DNA of 64,000 nt from Hymenobacter chitinivorans DSM 11115 (GCF_002797555.1 NZ_PGFA01000003.1:310001-374000), one strand, 5' to 3'; positions 11,689-21,200 are shown, numbered from the stretch's first letter. The notes: generated from the sequence alone by a model not told the origin. Translations and numbers: made by a program.

Positions 11689-11795
11689 TCTTATCTTCTT
11701 CCAGAGCCGCAGCTCTAGAATGGGAGTTAGCACCTTGTTTTATTTCAGGTTGCTAAGACGTCGTCGGGCCCAATCCCTCGGTCTTTCTGGATAAG
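11689..11795 (-). promoter_or_regulatory. SAM-I (S-box) riboswitch in the metH leader
   Basis: Read on the minus strand from 11795, the leader starts CTTATCCAGAAAGACC and continues with GAGGGATTGGGCCCGACGA, then TTAGCAACCTG, AAGGTGCTAACTCC, a P4 hairpin (AGAGCTGCGGCTCT) and the closing GATAAG of P1. These are the SAM-I core elements in the right order: kink-turn, pseudoknot loop and joining region. It lies about 70 bases ahead of the metH ATG. The distal part contains a GCGC-CCCT-GCGC hairpin but no clean T-run, so control may be at translation. High SAM should repress metH, and perhaps metF. Confidence 0.92.
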
Positions 11796-11803
11796 TAACA
11801 AAG

Positions 11804-11834
11804 CGAAGATAGCGCAGGAAATTCCAGAATCCAA
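11804..11834 (-). promoter_or_regulatory. Bacteroidota sigma-A type promoter of metH
   Basis: On the minus strand TTGG (11834-11831), then exactly 19 bases, then TATCTTCG (11811-11804). This matches the -33 TTTG / -7 TAnnTTTG pattern known for the phylum. Transcription would start some 5-8 bases downstream, right at the 5' edge of the SAM riboswitch, which supports both calls. Confidence 0.7.
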
Positions 11835-11913
11835 TTTTAGGCGACCTTGGGGCGTTACGACTTGCCCTACCTGCCTTTATTCGGGCCATAATTCTGGATT
11901 ATCTGCCGCTGCT

Positions 11914-13647
11914 ATGACCTTACTCTTACCCAGTCGAGCTCTCACAGCTCTTTTACTCATGCTGCCCGGTGTGCTGCAAGCCCAGGCGCCGCCGCCCGCT
12001 GAGCACGGCCTGCGGGGTCAGTATTACGACGGCAAAAACTTCGAAAAGCTAGTGCTAACCCGCGTCGACCCGGCTGTCAATTTCGACTGGAGTCGGCGGC
12101 AAAGCGGCCCTGGTCAGCCCATCAAATATTTCGTGGCCCCGGCACCGGGGGTGCCCGGCACGTGGTTTTCGGCGCGGTGGACGGGCTTCGTGCTAGCCCC
12201 CAAAACCGGCACCTATACCTTCGTCATGGCCTCCGACGACGGCATGCGCGTCTGGGTCGGTGGGCACCAGATCCTGGACTCCTGGGTCGACCAGCCCGTC
12301 ACGCGTTACACTGCGCAAATGAAACTTACCGCGGGCCGCTACTACTCGGTGCGGGTAGAATACTACCAGGTAGAGCGGGATACGAAGGCTTTACTGGCCT
12401 GGCAGCTACCCGGCTCCACCGCCGAGCCGGTACCCGTCCCGACCAGTAATCTGTACGTGAGTCTGCCCGCTGCCGCCCAGCCCTTTGCGGCAAAACTTCC
12501 GGCTGCTCCCACGCGCGGAGCCATCAGCAGCATGGCCGCACCAGCCACTAAAACGGCCCCGACAACGGCTACGGCCGTCAAACCCAGTCGCGGCGTGACG
12601 GTGCCCGGCCGGCTGCCGGGCGGTATCGGGTTGCAAGCCACGTACTATGCCGGCTCGGTGCGGGGAGCGGCGGTGCACAGCCGGGTAGAGCCGAAGGTGA
12701 ACGTGACCTGGCGCGGCACCGCGCCTGCGCCCGGCGTGCCGGGACAGGGCTTCTCGGTGCGCTGGACGGGCTACGTCCTGGCCCCCGAATCCGGGATTTA
12801 CGTGCTGCATACCGAGTGGGACGATGCCACCGACGTGCGCTTTGCCGACGAAAATGTGCTGGCCATGGAGAAGTACGAACCCGAGTATTTCCGGCCCCGC
12901 AAGCCCCCGATTCCCGTGGATATGGTGTACAATCTGCAGGCCGGGCAGCTGTACCGCATCGACCTGACTTACAAAAATGTGCAGGGCGTTTCGCGGGCCA
13001 TCCTCTCGTGGGCCCGGCCGGCGGCGCTGGGCAACCCGGCTACGTTGGAAGCTGCTTTTGCCGCCAAGGACCGCGCCGGACTGACCGTGATACCCCAGCA
13101 GTTTCTGTACCCGGAGCTGCCCCGGCCGCTGCCCGAACCCGCGCCGGTTACGGTGGTGGCGCGGCCCGCGAAAGTCCCGGTAGCTGCGCCCAAGCCCGTG
13201 TTAGCCGTAGCCCGACCAGCCCGGCCGGTAGTTGCTAAGCCCTCAGCAGTGCCTATTCGGGTAGCGGAGCCGGTGGTAGAGCTGCCCGACCTGAGTGCGC
13301 TGAGCAAAGGGGCAGCCGTAACCTTGTCCCAGCTGTACTTCACCCAGAGCACGGCCACGCTGCTGCCATCGTCCCGGCCGCTGCTGAACGCCCTGGTGCA
13401 AAAGCTGCGGGAGCAGCCCGGGCTGCAGCTCGAAATTGCCGGCCACACCGACAACGTGGGTGAGCCGGCCAAAAATCTGCTGTTGTCGGAGCAGCGGGCC
13501 CGGGTGGTGCGCCGCTACCTCGTGCAGCAGGGCGTCGACTCGGTGCGGCTCACGGCCCGGGGCTACGGCGGCACCCGCCCGGTGGCCGACAACCGCGACC
13601 CGCAGCAGCGGCCCCGCAACCGGCGGGTGGAAATCGTGGTGCGGTAG
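11914..13647 (+). CDS. Envelope protein with two PA14 domains and a C-terminal OmpA domain
   Basis: A 577-residue exported protein. Residues 1-24 are a signal peptide ending in LQAQA. Two PA14 (carbohydrate-binding beta-barrel) domains follow, about 32-165 (GLRGQYYDGKNFEKLVLTRV at the start, FVMASDDGMRVWVGG) and about 235-375 (GLQATYYAG). A Pro/Ala/Val-rich linker spans about 395-460. Residues 470-577 form an OmpA-like peptidoglycan-binding domain with AGHTDNVG near 509-516, LSEQRARVVRRYL and RNRRVEIVV. The likely role is linking outer-surface or periplasmic sugar binding to the cell wall. It is divergent from metH across a 297-base gap holding the riboswitch. Domain order is certain; ligand is not. 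Confidence 0.85.
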   Translation: MTLLLPSRALTALLLMLPGVLQAQAPPPAEHGLRGQYYDGKNFEKLVLTRVDPAVNFDWSRRQSGPGQPIKYFVAPAPGVPGTWFSARWTGFVLAPKTGTYTFVMASDDGMRVWVGGHQILDSWVDQPVTRYTAQMKLTAGRYYSVRVEYYQVERDTKALLAWQLPGSTAEPVPVPTSNLYVSLPAAAQPFAAKLPAAPTRGAISSMAAPATKTAPTTATAVKPSRGVTVPGRLPGGIGLQATYYAGSVRGAAVHSRVEPKVNVTWRGTAPAPGVPGQGFSVRWTGYVLAPESGIYVLHTEWDDATDVRFADENVLAMEKYEPEYFRPRKPPIPVDMVYNLQAGQLYRIDLTYKNVQGVSRAILSWARPAALGNPATLEAAFAAKDRAGLTVIPQQFLYPELPRPLPEPAPVTVVARPAKVPVAAPKPVLAVARPARPVVAKPSAVPIRVAEPVVELPDLSALSKGAAVTLSQLYFTQSTATLLPSSRPLLNALVQKLREQPGLQLEIAGHTDNVGEPAKNLLLSEQRARVVRRYLVQQGVDSVRLTARGYGGTRPVADNRDPQQRPRNRRVEIVVR

Positions 13648-13789
13648 TAGCCTGTACACCTGGGGCCGAGGGGGAGCAGGAGGGAAGAACCAGATTCAAT
13701 AAACATTTGTGTAGCTACATGGGTTGGGAGACGTCAACCGACCGGCCACTATGGTTGGTCTTTATAGCCTGACGTTATTTTTCGCAACC

Positions 13790-14908
13790 ATGAGCCAGAC
13801 TTCCAATCTTTTCTCGTCCTACCAGCTGGGCGCCCTTACGCTGCCCAACCGCCTGGTAATGGCCCCCATGACCCGCAGCCGGGCCAAAAACGACGGCAAC
13901 GTGCCCACCGACTCTACGGTGAAGTACTACGTGCAGCGCGCCTCGGCCGGCCTGATCATTACCGAAGGCGCCCAGGTGTCGGCCCAGGGCGTGGGCTATA
14001 TTTTCACGCCCGGCATCTACTCCGAAGCCCAGGTGGCGGGCTGGCGCAAGGTCACCGACGCGGTACACGCCGCCGGCGGCCGGATCTTCATCCAGCTCTG
14101 GCACGTGGGCCGCATTTCCCACCCCGACTTCCACCACGGGGAGCTGCCCGTAGCGCCTTCGGCCGTTAAGCCCACCGGCGTGCAGGCCTATACCACCAAC
14201 GGCATGCAGGAAATTCCCGCGCCCCGGGCCCTGGAAACGGCCGAAGTGAAAGCCGTAGTGGATGACTTCCGCAAAGCCGCCGCCAACGCCAAGGCAGCCG
14301 GTTTCGACGGCGTCGAAATTCACGGCGCCAACGGCTACCTGGTCGACCAGTTCATTCAGGACGGCACCAACCAGCGCACCGACGAGTACGGTGGCAGCGT
14401 GGAAAACCGCGCCCGGTTTGCCCTGGAAGTAGTGCAGGCCGCCGCCGACGTCTTCGGCGCCGACCGGGTGGGCATCCGCCTGGCACCCACCGGCGCGATG
14501 GGCGGCATCAACGACTCGGACCGCGTGAAAACCTTCAGCTACGTGGCCGAGCAGCTCAATAAGCTGGGCCTGGCTTACCTGCACGTCATTGAGGCCCTGC
14601 CCGGCCACCCCATGGCCCCGCAGCCCGGTCAGGAATTGGTAGCGGCTCACCTGCGCAAAATCTTCACCGGCCCCTTCATTCTGAACGGCGGCTACACCCA
14701 GGAAACGGCCGAACAGGCCCTGGCCAACAACGAGGCCGACCTGATTGCCTTCGGTGTGCCCTTCATTGCCAACCCCGATTTGGTGGAGCGCTTCGAGCAG
14801 GGCGCGGCCCTGAACACGCCCAACCCCGCCACGTTTTACGCCGGCGGCGACGAAGGCTATATCGACTATCCCTCGCTGCAGGAAACTCCGGTAGCCACGG
14901 AGCAGTAG
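13790..14908 (+). CDS. Old Yellow Enzyme family alkene reductase
   Basis: A 372-residue FMN enzyme that uses NAD(P)H to reduce activated C=C bonds, and sometimes nitro groups. It opens with NLFSSYQLGALTLPNRLVMA and PMTRSRA, the standard OYE start. RIFIQLWHVGR, the GFDGVEIHGANGYLVDQF motif, NQRTDEYGGSVENRARF and the late FILNGGYTQETAE phosphate-binding segment are all present. Cytosolic; length is normal for the NemA-like group. The ATG at 13790 (MSQTSN) aligns with the family start; an upstream in-frame extension has no similarity. It is a single gene, ended by a strong terminator at 14928. Physiological substrate unknown. Confidence 0.92.
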   Translation: MSQTSNLFSSYQLGALTLPNRLVMAPMTRSRAKNDGNVPTDSTVKYYVQRASAGLIITEGAQVSAQGVGYIFTPGIYSEAQVAGWRKVTDAVHAAGGRIFIQLWHVGRISHPDFHHGELPVAPSAVKPTGVQAYTTNGMQEIPAPRALETAEVKAVVDDFRKAAANAKAAGFDGVEIHGANGYLVDQFIQDGTNQRTDEYGGSVENRARFALEVVQAAADVFGADRVGIRLAPTGAMGGINDSDRVKTFSYVAEQLNKLGLAYLHVIEALPGHPMAPQPGQELVAAHLRKIFTGPFILNGGYTQETAEQALANNEADLIAFGVPFIANPDLVERFEQGAALNTPNPATFYAGGDEGYIDYPSLQETPVATEQ

Positions 14909-14927
14909 GCGCTAAATAATACGGTGC

Positions 14928-14965
14928 AAAAAGCCCGGCTGCAGTTCATGCGGCCGGGCTTTTTT
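14928..14965 (+). terminator. Rho-independent terminator after the OYE gene
   Basis: AAAAAGCCCGGC pairs with GCCGGGCTTTTTT around a 13-base loop. It also ends, on the other strand, the convergent membrane-protein gene at 14987. Confidence 0.85.
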
Positions 14966-14986
14966 CGTGCATACATATTCGTGTTT

Positions 14987-16690
14987 TCAGGGCGTTACCG
15001 CCGTCGAGTCGGGTCTGATTTGCAGGCTCAGGATTTGGGCCCCGAGGGCCGGGAGTCCGAGCCGGGGCTGGGCGTGATGCCGGCGTAGGAACTCGGTAAC
15101 GGCCGGGTTAGCTGGGGTGGCCGGGTTCAGGTCGAACAGCATCAGCACCGGCCGGCTGGTGCGCAGGGGCTGGTGAGCAAACAGCGAGTCGGCGTCCAGA
15201 ATGATGTGGCCGGCCAGCCGGGCCGCTATTTCCACCCGCTTATTGTAGTAATTGCGCCCAAACAGCACCGGGGCGCCGGGCTGCACCGTGCGCAGCAGGC
15301 TGTCGAGGCGGCGCACGTCGGCGGGCTGGCCGGGCCGCTGGTCCATCGAAAAGTTGGGTTGCTGCACCACGAGCTGGGCCGTGCGCCGGTCCCGCGTGAC
15401 GAGGGACAGCAGCAGCGAAGCGCCCAGCAGCCCCAGGCCCAGCCCCCGCAGCCCCACCGGCAGCCGGGGCGAACGGGCCAGCACCAGTACCAGCAGCATA
15501 GCTGACACGCTCAGAAAAGCCGGCAGAAAATACCGGGTATCGGCCACGTAAGTCCACACGCCGCCCGCAAACCAGCCCACCAGCGCCGCCGGATACCGCA
15601 GCGACAACGCCACCAGCAGCCCCGCGCAGAGCCCGGCCGTGCCCAGCAACAGCAGGTGCAACAGCAGGCGGCGCGTGGGCCAGAGCCGGCCGCGCCGCCG
15701 CGCCGCGCCTACTTCACGGGTTAGTCCCAGACTCAGTAGCCCGGCTACCAAAACTGAAACAGCCACTACGGCCACCGTGCGCACCACCGCGCCCTGGGGC
15801 AGGCGGCTGTAGTCCAGCTCATTCGAGAAAAAGCTGTGGTACAACACCGGGTCGAGCTGGAGCAAATGGTGCCAATACAGGCCCAGCGTGGCACGGGTGC
15901 TGGGTTCGGTGGTGAGCTGGGTGTAAAACTGGGTGATATAATACGCGTCGCCGGCCACCCGGGCCTGGTACACCAGCAGGCCGCCCACCAGCAGCGTCAG
16001 CAGCCCCAAGGCCGCCAGGGCCGGGCGGCGCAGGGCCGGCCGCCAGCGCCAACCGAAAATCAGCAGCGTGAGCGGTAGAAAAAAGGCCAGCGGGTAGTAG
16101 GCAAACCGCATCAGGCAGGCCCCAAACCCCAGGCCGCTCATCAGCAAAGCTGCCGCGTAGCCTCCCGACTTACGCCGGGCCGCCGCGGGTCGGGTGAGCA
16201 GGTGCAGCAGCAGGGCCAACCCGCCCGAGTACAGGGCCAGGGCCAGCAAATCGGTGCCGAAGAGCAGGTGAAACGGCGCGTTGCTCAGGCCCCAGAATAG
16301 GAAAAAGGCCGCCGGGGCCCAGGGTGCCAGCGTGCCGCGCAAGGGCTTAAGCAAATACCACCAGGCCAGCAGCAAGCCCAGCAGCCCGGCCCAGTGCATG
16401 ATTTGGGTGGCCAGCAGCACGCTCGGGGAGAGTTGGAGCAGGCAGGCCATCAGCCAGGCGTAGCCGGGGGGCCACAGGTTCAGGGGCTCGAATACGGGCT
16501 GGGACAAGTCCTGCCAATTGACCCGCGCCAAGCTCACCCCGTGCCCGCGCAGCAGGTTAACGGCGCTTTCGGTTTGGGTCTGCATGTCGCGCGTGAGCTG
16601 GGGCATGGCCAGCTCGTGGGCCCAGCGCAGCAGCACGGCCAGCCCGAAAGCCAGACGGTTGAGCAGATTCCAGGGCAGCTTAGAAATCAT
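14987..16690 (-). CDS. Multipass membrane protein, GT-C glycosyltransferase-like
   Basis: A 567-residue protein with about 11-13 hydrophobic segments and a C-terminal, non-membrane tail of about 120 residues. The plan resembles GT-C enzymes (ArnT/PMT-type), which use a lipid-linked sugar donor and act on the periplasmic face of the inner membrane. The first loop (QLTRDMQTQTESAVNLLRG, then WPPGYAWL) is similar to that of bacterial GT-C-like hypothetical proteins, but I cannot see a decisive catalytic acidic pair. The ATG at 16690 was chosen because the longer frame adds a polar, unlikely N-terminus. It is isolated, convergent with the OYE gene. Call is tentative. Confidence 0.55.
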   Translation of the reverse strand: MISKLPWNLLNRLAFGLAVLLRWAHELAMPQLTRDMQTQTESAVNLLRGHGVSLARVNWQDLSQPVFEPLNLWPPGYAWLMACLLQLSPSVLLATQIMHWAGLLGLLLAWWYLLKPLRGTLAPWAPAAFFLFWGLSNAPFHLLFGTDLLALALYSGGLALLLHLLTRPAAARRKSGGYAAALLMSGLGFGACLMRFAYYPLAFFLPLTLLIFGWRWRPALRRPALAALGLLTLLVGGLLVYQARVAGDAYYITQFYTQLTTEPSTRATLGLYWHHLLQLDPVLYHSFFSNELDYSRLPQGAVVRTVAVVAVSVLVAGLLSLGLTREVGAARRRGRLWPTRRLLLHLLLLGTAGLCAGLLVALSLRYPAALVGWFAGGVWTYVADTRYFLPAFLSVSAMLLVLVLARSPRLPVGLRGLGLGLLGASLLLSLVTRDRRTAQLVVQQPNFSMDQRPGQPADVRRLDSLLRTVQPGAPVLFGRNYYNKRVEIAARLAGHIILDADSLFAHQPLRTSRPVLMLFDLNPATPANPAVTEFLRRHHAQPRLGLPALGAQILSLQIRPDSTAVTP

Positions 16691-16846
16691 GGGAGCAGCA
16701 ATACGACACGACCGAAGGTAGCAGCCCGCCGGCCGTCGGCCCAAATGCTCCTGCCAGGAATACGTCGGCGTGGGTAGCCGCCAGAAACCAACACCTACTT
16801 ATCCCCGAATAAGCGCGCACAAACCGGGGCGAAGGAGCTGGATGAG

Positions 16847-16927
16847 TTGTCACAAAAAAATGAACCACGGATAAGTTTGTGACGCCTTTTGTCACAACAT
16901 AGTTGGAGAAGGATAAAACTGTGACAA
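16847..16927. promoter_or_regulatory. Four TTGTCAC/GTGACAA half-sites in a divergent intergenic region
   Basis: In the 335-base gap between the GT-C-like gene (minus) and the SDR (plus) there are TTGTCAC at 16847-16853, TTGTGAC at 16877-16883, GTCACAA at 16891-16897 and GTGACAA at 16921-16927. The inner two form a perfect 7-bp inverted repeat with a 7-base spacer; the outer two are also inverted. This symmetric layout looks like an operator for a dimeric regulator. The spacing does not fit CRP (N6). The rest of the gap shows nothing recognisable. Confidence 0.45.
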
Positions 16928-17025
16928 GCAGCATCGTCGACAAAACTCGGGGCTAAAAATCGGTGGCGGCAGCTTCCGGACGGGTTTTTCCGTAAGCTCA
17001 GCTATCCTCATTATTCCGTTCTGCT

Positions 17026-17958
17026 ATGCCCGCCAAAAAAGCATCGGCTTCCGCCAAAGCTCCCGCCCCGAAGAAAACGGCCGCCCCCAAACCCGAAAAA
17101 CGCCCCACGGCCAAGGATATGAAAGCCGAAAAGCTGCCCTACCCGGCCAAGCAGGCCGATATGCAGCAGCAGCCCGACACCGACTTTGCCAACTACAAAG
17201 CCGCCGGTAAGCTGGAAGGTAAAATTGCCCTCGTCACCGGCGCCGACTCCGGCATCGGGCGGGCCGTAGCCATTGCCTTTGCCCTGGAAGGCGCCGACGT
17301 GGCCGTGCTCTACAACGAAAACGACGTCGACGCCGAGGAAACCAAGCGGCAGGTGGAAAAGCGCAAGCGCCGCTGCATCCTGCTCAAGCTCGACGTGCGC
17401 GACCCGGAACAGTGCCGGCAGGCCGTGCGCCGCACCCTGGCCGAGCTGGGCGGGCTGAACATTCTGGTCAACAACGCCGCGTTTCAGATGGCTCAGGAGA
17501 AGTTCGAGGACATTCCCGAGGAGCAAATCCGCCGCACCTTCGACACCAACATTCTGGGCTACATCTGGATGGCCCAGTCGGCCCTGCCCCACCTGCAGGC
17601 CGGCGACTCTATCATCAACACCGGCAGCATCGTGGGCCTCACCGGCAACCCGCTGCTGATTGATTACACGGCCAGCAAGTCGGCCATTCACGCCTTCACC
17701 AAGAGCCTGGCCACCCACCTGGGCGAGCGGAACATCCGGGTCAACTGCGTGGTGCCCGGCCCGGTCTGGACGCCCAACATCCCGGCCACCATGCCGGCCG
17801 AGGAAATCGAGAAGTTCGGCTACGAAGTGGCGTTGCAGCGCCCCGGCCAGCCCGAAGAGTTGGCCCCGGCTTACGTGCTGCTAGCCTCCCAGGATGGCTC
17901 CTTCATGACCGGCAGCCTGGTCCACGTCACCGGCGGCAAGCTCTCCAGCGACCAGTAA
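17026..17958 (+). CDS. SDR-family oxidoreductase (general-stress type) with a Lys/Ala/Pro N-terminal tail
   Basis: A 310-residue short-chain dehydrogenase of the group often labelled general stress protein 39. The Rossmann motif TGADSGIG is at 71-78, NNAA at 149-152, catalytic Ser201, and Tyr214-x3-Lys218. The tail VTGGKLSSDQ is near the end. Residues 1-35 are extremely rich in Lys, Ala and Pro (MPAKKASASAKAPAPKKTAA at the start), like a histone H1-type or PAKKA tail; this is not part of the SDR fold. It should be cytosolic and NAD(P)-dependent; substrate unknown. The promoter region upstream contains four TGTCAC half-sites. No operon partner. Confidence 0.85.
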   Translation: MPAKKASASAKAPAPKKTAAPKPEKRPTAKDMKAEKLPYPAKQADMQQQPDTDFANYKAAGKLEGKIALVTGADSGIGRAVAIAFALEGADVAVLYNENDVDAEETKRQVEKRKRRCILLKLDVRDPEQCRQAVRRTLAELGGLNILVNNAAFQMAQEKFEDIPEEQIRRTFDTNILGYIWMAQSALPHLQAGDSIINTGSIVGLTGNPLLIDYTASKSAIHAFTKSLATHLGERNIRVNCVVPGPVWTPNIPATMPAEEIEKFGYEVALQRPGQPEELAPAYVLLASQDGSFMTGSLVHVTGGKLSSDQ

Positions 17959-17993
17959 AAAAGGACGCAAAAACGCCGAATGGCACTCTCAAG

Positions 17994-18207
17994 CATAAAA
18001 CTAGAACGTCATGTCGAGCCCAAGCGAGACATCTCGCGTGCTGACGTTGTTGGACAAAGAAGGTCATGCTGAGCGGAGTCGAAGCATCTCTCCTGCAATG
18101 CTGATTAATAACCACGGCGGTAGAGATGCTTCGACTCCGCTCAGCATGACAGATACTATAGCACGCGAGATGTCTCCCGCTGGTCGACATGACGTTCTAG
18201 TTTTATG
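17994..18207. repeat. Triple-nested inverted-repeat element
   Basis: Three concentric perfect arm pairs. The outermost is 24 bp (17994-18017 with 18184-18207) and includes CTAGAACGTCATGTCGA. The middle is 16 bp (AGACATCTCGCGTGCT with AGCACGCGAGATGTCT). The innermost is 29 bp (18063-18091 with 18122-18150) and contains ATGCTGAGCGGAGTCGAAGC. The centre is about 30 bases. It lies between the SDR (plus) and the T9SS gene (minus). The outer arm carries the same AGAACGTC boundary found at 6630-6743. Confidence 0.85.
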
Positions 18208-18210
18208 ATA

Positions 18211-18257
18211 CTAAACAAAAGCGCCGCTTCCAGTCCGGAAGCGGCGCTTTTGTTTAG
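18211..18257 (-). terminator. Strong terminator after the T9SS beta-helix gene
   Basis: Perfect 21-bp arms (CTAAACAAAAGCGCCGCTTC with its complement) and a 5-base loop, 13 bases past the stop at 18270. The arm itself holds the A-run and T-run, so it can work on both strands. Confidence 0.85.
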
Positions 18258-18269
18258 CCTTAGCTATGG

Positions 18270-21200
18270 TTACTCCACCACAATCCGGCGGCCGGTGGTC
18301 TGGCCTTCGGTGGTGAGGCGGAGCAGGTAGATGCCTTTGGCCAGGCCCTGCAGGTTGAGGGGGTGCTGGGTGGCGGGAGCGTCGTGGCGTACCGTCTGCT
18401 GGAGCACGGGGCGGCCCAGGGCGTCGAGCAGCTGGGCTGAAATCGTGCGGGCCGGGCCTTCCACCTGGAGCGTTACCGTACCGTGGGCGGGGTTGGGGTA
18501 GCACGAAATGCTCAAATCGCGCAGGGCGGCCACGGTAGCGTCGGGGCCTGAGATGTTGAGGCGCACGGTGGTAGCCGGACTCACGCAGGCATTCAGCGAG
18601 TCAACCACGTAGTAGGTGTAGGTGCCCACGGCGGTGCGGCCGGTGGCGTAGCTGGGGCCGGCAAACAAACGCTGGGTCAGGGCTGCATCGTTGTACCATA
18701 CGGCCGTGCCACCCGCAGCCGTGGTTGCCGTCAGGTTGGGAATGGTCTGGTTCAGGAACCCGAACTTATTGGGCGCCGTGGGTGCCAGGCGGGCCGTAGC
18801 CGTAAATTCGTCGGCTCCGATATCGGGCGTGCTGGTATTGCGCACGTTGTTGTCGATGTCCAGCGTCACGCCGGCTACGGCGCGGGCTTTGCCGTCGAGG
18901 TTGCAGTTAGAATCCGTGGACAGGTGCAGGTCGCCGGCCGTGGTCAGGGTGAAGACCGGGTTGGCCAGCAGGCTGCTGGCGTCCTGGACGGTGGCGGCGC
19001 GCAGGGCGGCCAGGGTGGTGCGCTCGGCCCCGTTGAGGTAAGCCAGCTTGGCCGTAGCACCTTGCGTCGAGTAGGCGTTATTGTCAATCAGGGTGAAGGG
19101 TGAGGTAGTGCCCGCCGCGTACACGGCGTAGGTGCGGCCCCCGGTGGGCGTGGCCGTCTGCTGATTGACCAGGATGTTATTGACCAGCGACACGTCGGTT
19201 ACGCCGCTGGCCACCGTGACGGCGCCGGTGGTGGGCGTCGTGCCCGAAACAATATTGCCGGTGAGGCGAATCGTGTTGAAGCCCAGCTTGTAGCCTCCGC
19301 CCGTCGACATATACACGCCCTGGGGGGTGAAGGAAATACCATCGTCGCCGGAGCTCAGGATATCCGAAATCATGTTGTTGACCACCGCTACGTTGGCCGC
19401 CGCGCCGGAAGCCGAGAGGCGGATGCCGTAGGCCCCGTAGCTGTCGGAAATACCGGTGCCCGTGTGCACGATGTCGCGAATCTGGTTGGCGGCAATAACC
19501 CCGTCGACCGAAGTAGTGCCCACCACGATGCCGGCCACCGAGGGGCTAACGGCCCGGGTGATGCCAGTGATGGTGTTGTTGTTGACGGCAAAACCCTGGG
19601 TGGCCGTTATTACAATGCCGCTGGTCCCAATCTTGTCGGCCGCGGTAGTGGTGCTGCCGATGGTGTTGCCGGCGGCCGTGAAGTTGACGCAGTTGGACTG
19701 GGCCTGAATACCGGTGCTGGTGCGGGTGATGAGGCAGCCCCGTACGGTGCCATTAGTAGCCCCGCTGAAGGCCACGCCGTAAGCCGTAGCCGAGCTGCTG
19801 CCCTGAATGCTGAGGCCACGCAAGGTTACGTCGCGGCCCGTTACAAATATGCCACCGCTGCTGGCGGCCGTGCCGGCGTTGGTCAGGGCCAGGCTGCCGC
19901 TGTTGCCAACGGGCGAGAGACCTTCCAGCGTCACGTAGCTGGCATCGATGATGAACAGCGGAGTGGTAGCGTTGGCGGCCAGCGTCACGGCGCGCAGGGC
20001 GGCGGGCCGGATGGTAATGGCGTTGGTGGCGCTGCTGCCGGTATTAGCGCTGAGCGTCAGCGGGTAAGTTTCGGTGGGGTAGGAGGCATCCTGCAGCACC
20101 AGGGTCAGGGCCCCGCCCAACTCCTTGCTGTTCAGGTCGGCCACGGCGGCCGTGAGCGTGGGGTAGTCGGCGGTGGCGGCGGTGCCCACGGTTTTGATGC
20201 CGCTCAACAGGCCCAGAATCTTGTAGGCGCTGGGCTTGGTGGGGGCACTGGTAATGCTGGCCACCGAAGTAGCCGCGAAGCCGGCCCCGGGCGAAGCGCT
20301 AACGTTGGGCGTAGCGGCCAAATCCTGGGCCGTAACGAAATACTGGATGGAGTCGCCGGGGGCGGGCACGCTGCGCAGCTTGCTCACGTCGAGCGTGAAA
20401 ATGTAGCTGGTCGTGGGGGCCGGGCCGGGCGCTACCCATTTCCAGCCGTTGCCGGTGGCGTCGTTGGGCTCGGTGAAGACGTTGGCGTCGGTTTTCTTTT
20501 TGTAGTACAGGCGCGGGCCGGTGGTAGCGCCGGAAGCCACGCCGCTGGGGTCCGTAATGACTACGCTCAGGCTGCGGTTGCCGGCACTGGCCGTGCTGGG
20601 CAGGGGCTGGTAGGCAATGCTGGGGCCCGTAATATCAATCACCTGGAAGCTGCCTTCGTCGGCGCCGAGGTCGGGGGTGGCCACGGTGCGGGCGGCGTTG
20701 TCGATATCCGTGGGCACGGGTAGCGGCGAATTCACCAGGCTCTGGCCACTGCTTTCGGCTTGGGTGGCGGCCCCGGCCTGCAGGTGCGGGTCGGTCAGCG
20801 GATTCACGAAGGGTACGTTCTCCGTCACGGCGCTCTGGTCGGCCGGGGCGGCCCGCAGCTTGTACTGGGCCAGGGTCTGGTCGACGGCCGGCGTGGTGGC
20901 CACCCCGTAGAAAATCGGCTTTTCGGCCGCCGGCGTGCCGGCGTAGAACAGGTTGTTGTTGGATGCCGCGGCCAGGTTGGTCAGCACGGCGGTGCTTTTG
21001 AAGAAAGCCGCGGCCACCCCGCCCCCGCCGCTGGGCAGGGTTATCAGGTTGACGAAGATGTTGTTGCGCAGGTCAACCGGCGGGGTGCCCGAAATGTAAA
21101 AGGCCCCGCTTTTGTTGCTGGCCGCCGTGGGCGCGCCGGTGAGCACCACCGTATTGTGGTAGCAGTAGTTGTTGGTGCCGCCGCGGAAGCTCAGGGCCCG

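Noticed and set aside
16877..16897. TTGTGAC-N7-GTCACAA considered as a CRP/FNR site
   Set aside because: A CRP site needs TGTGA-N6-TCACA; here the spacer between TGTGA and TCACA is nine bases.
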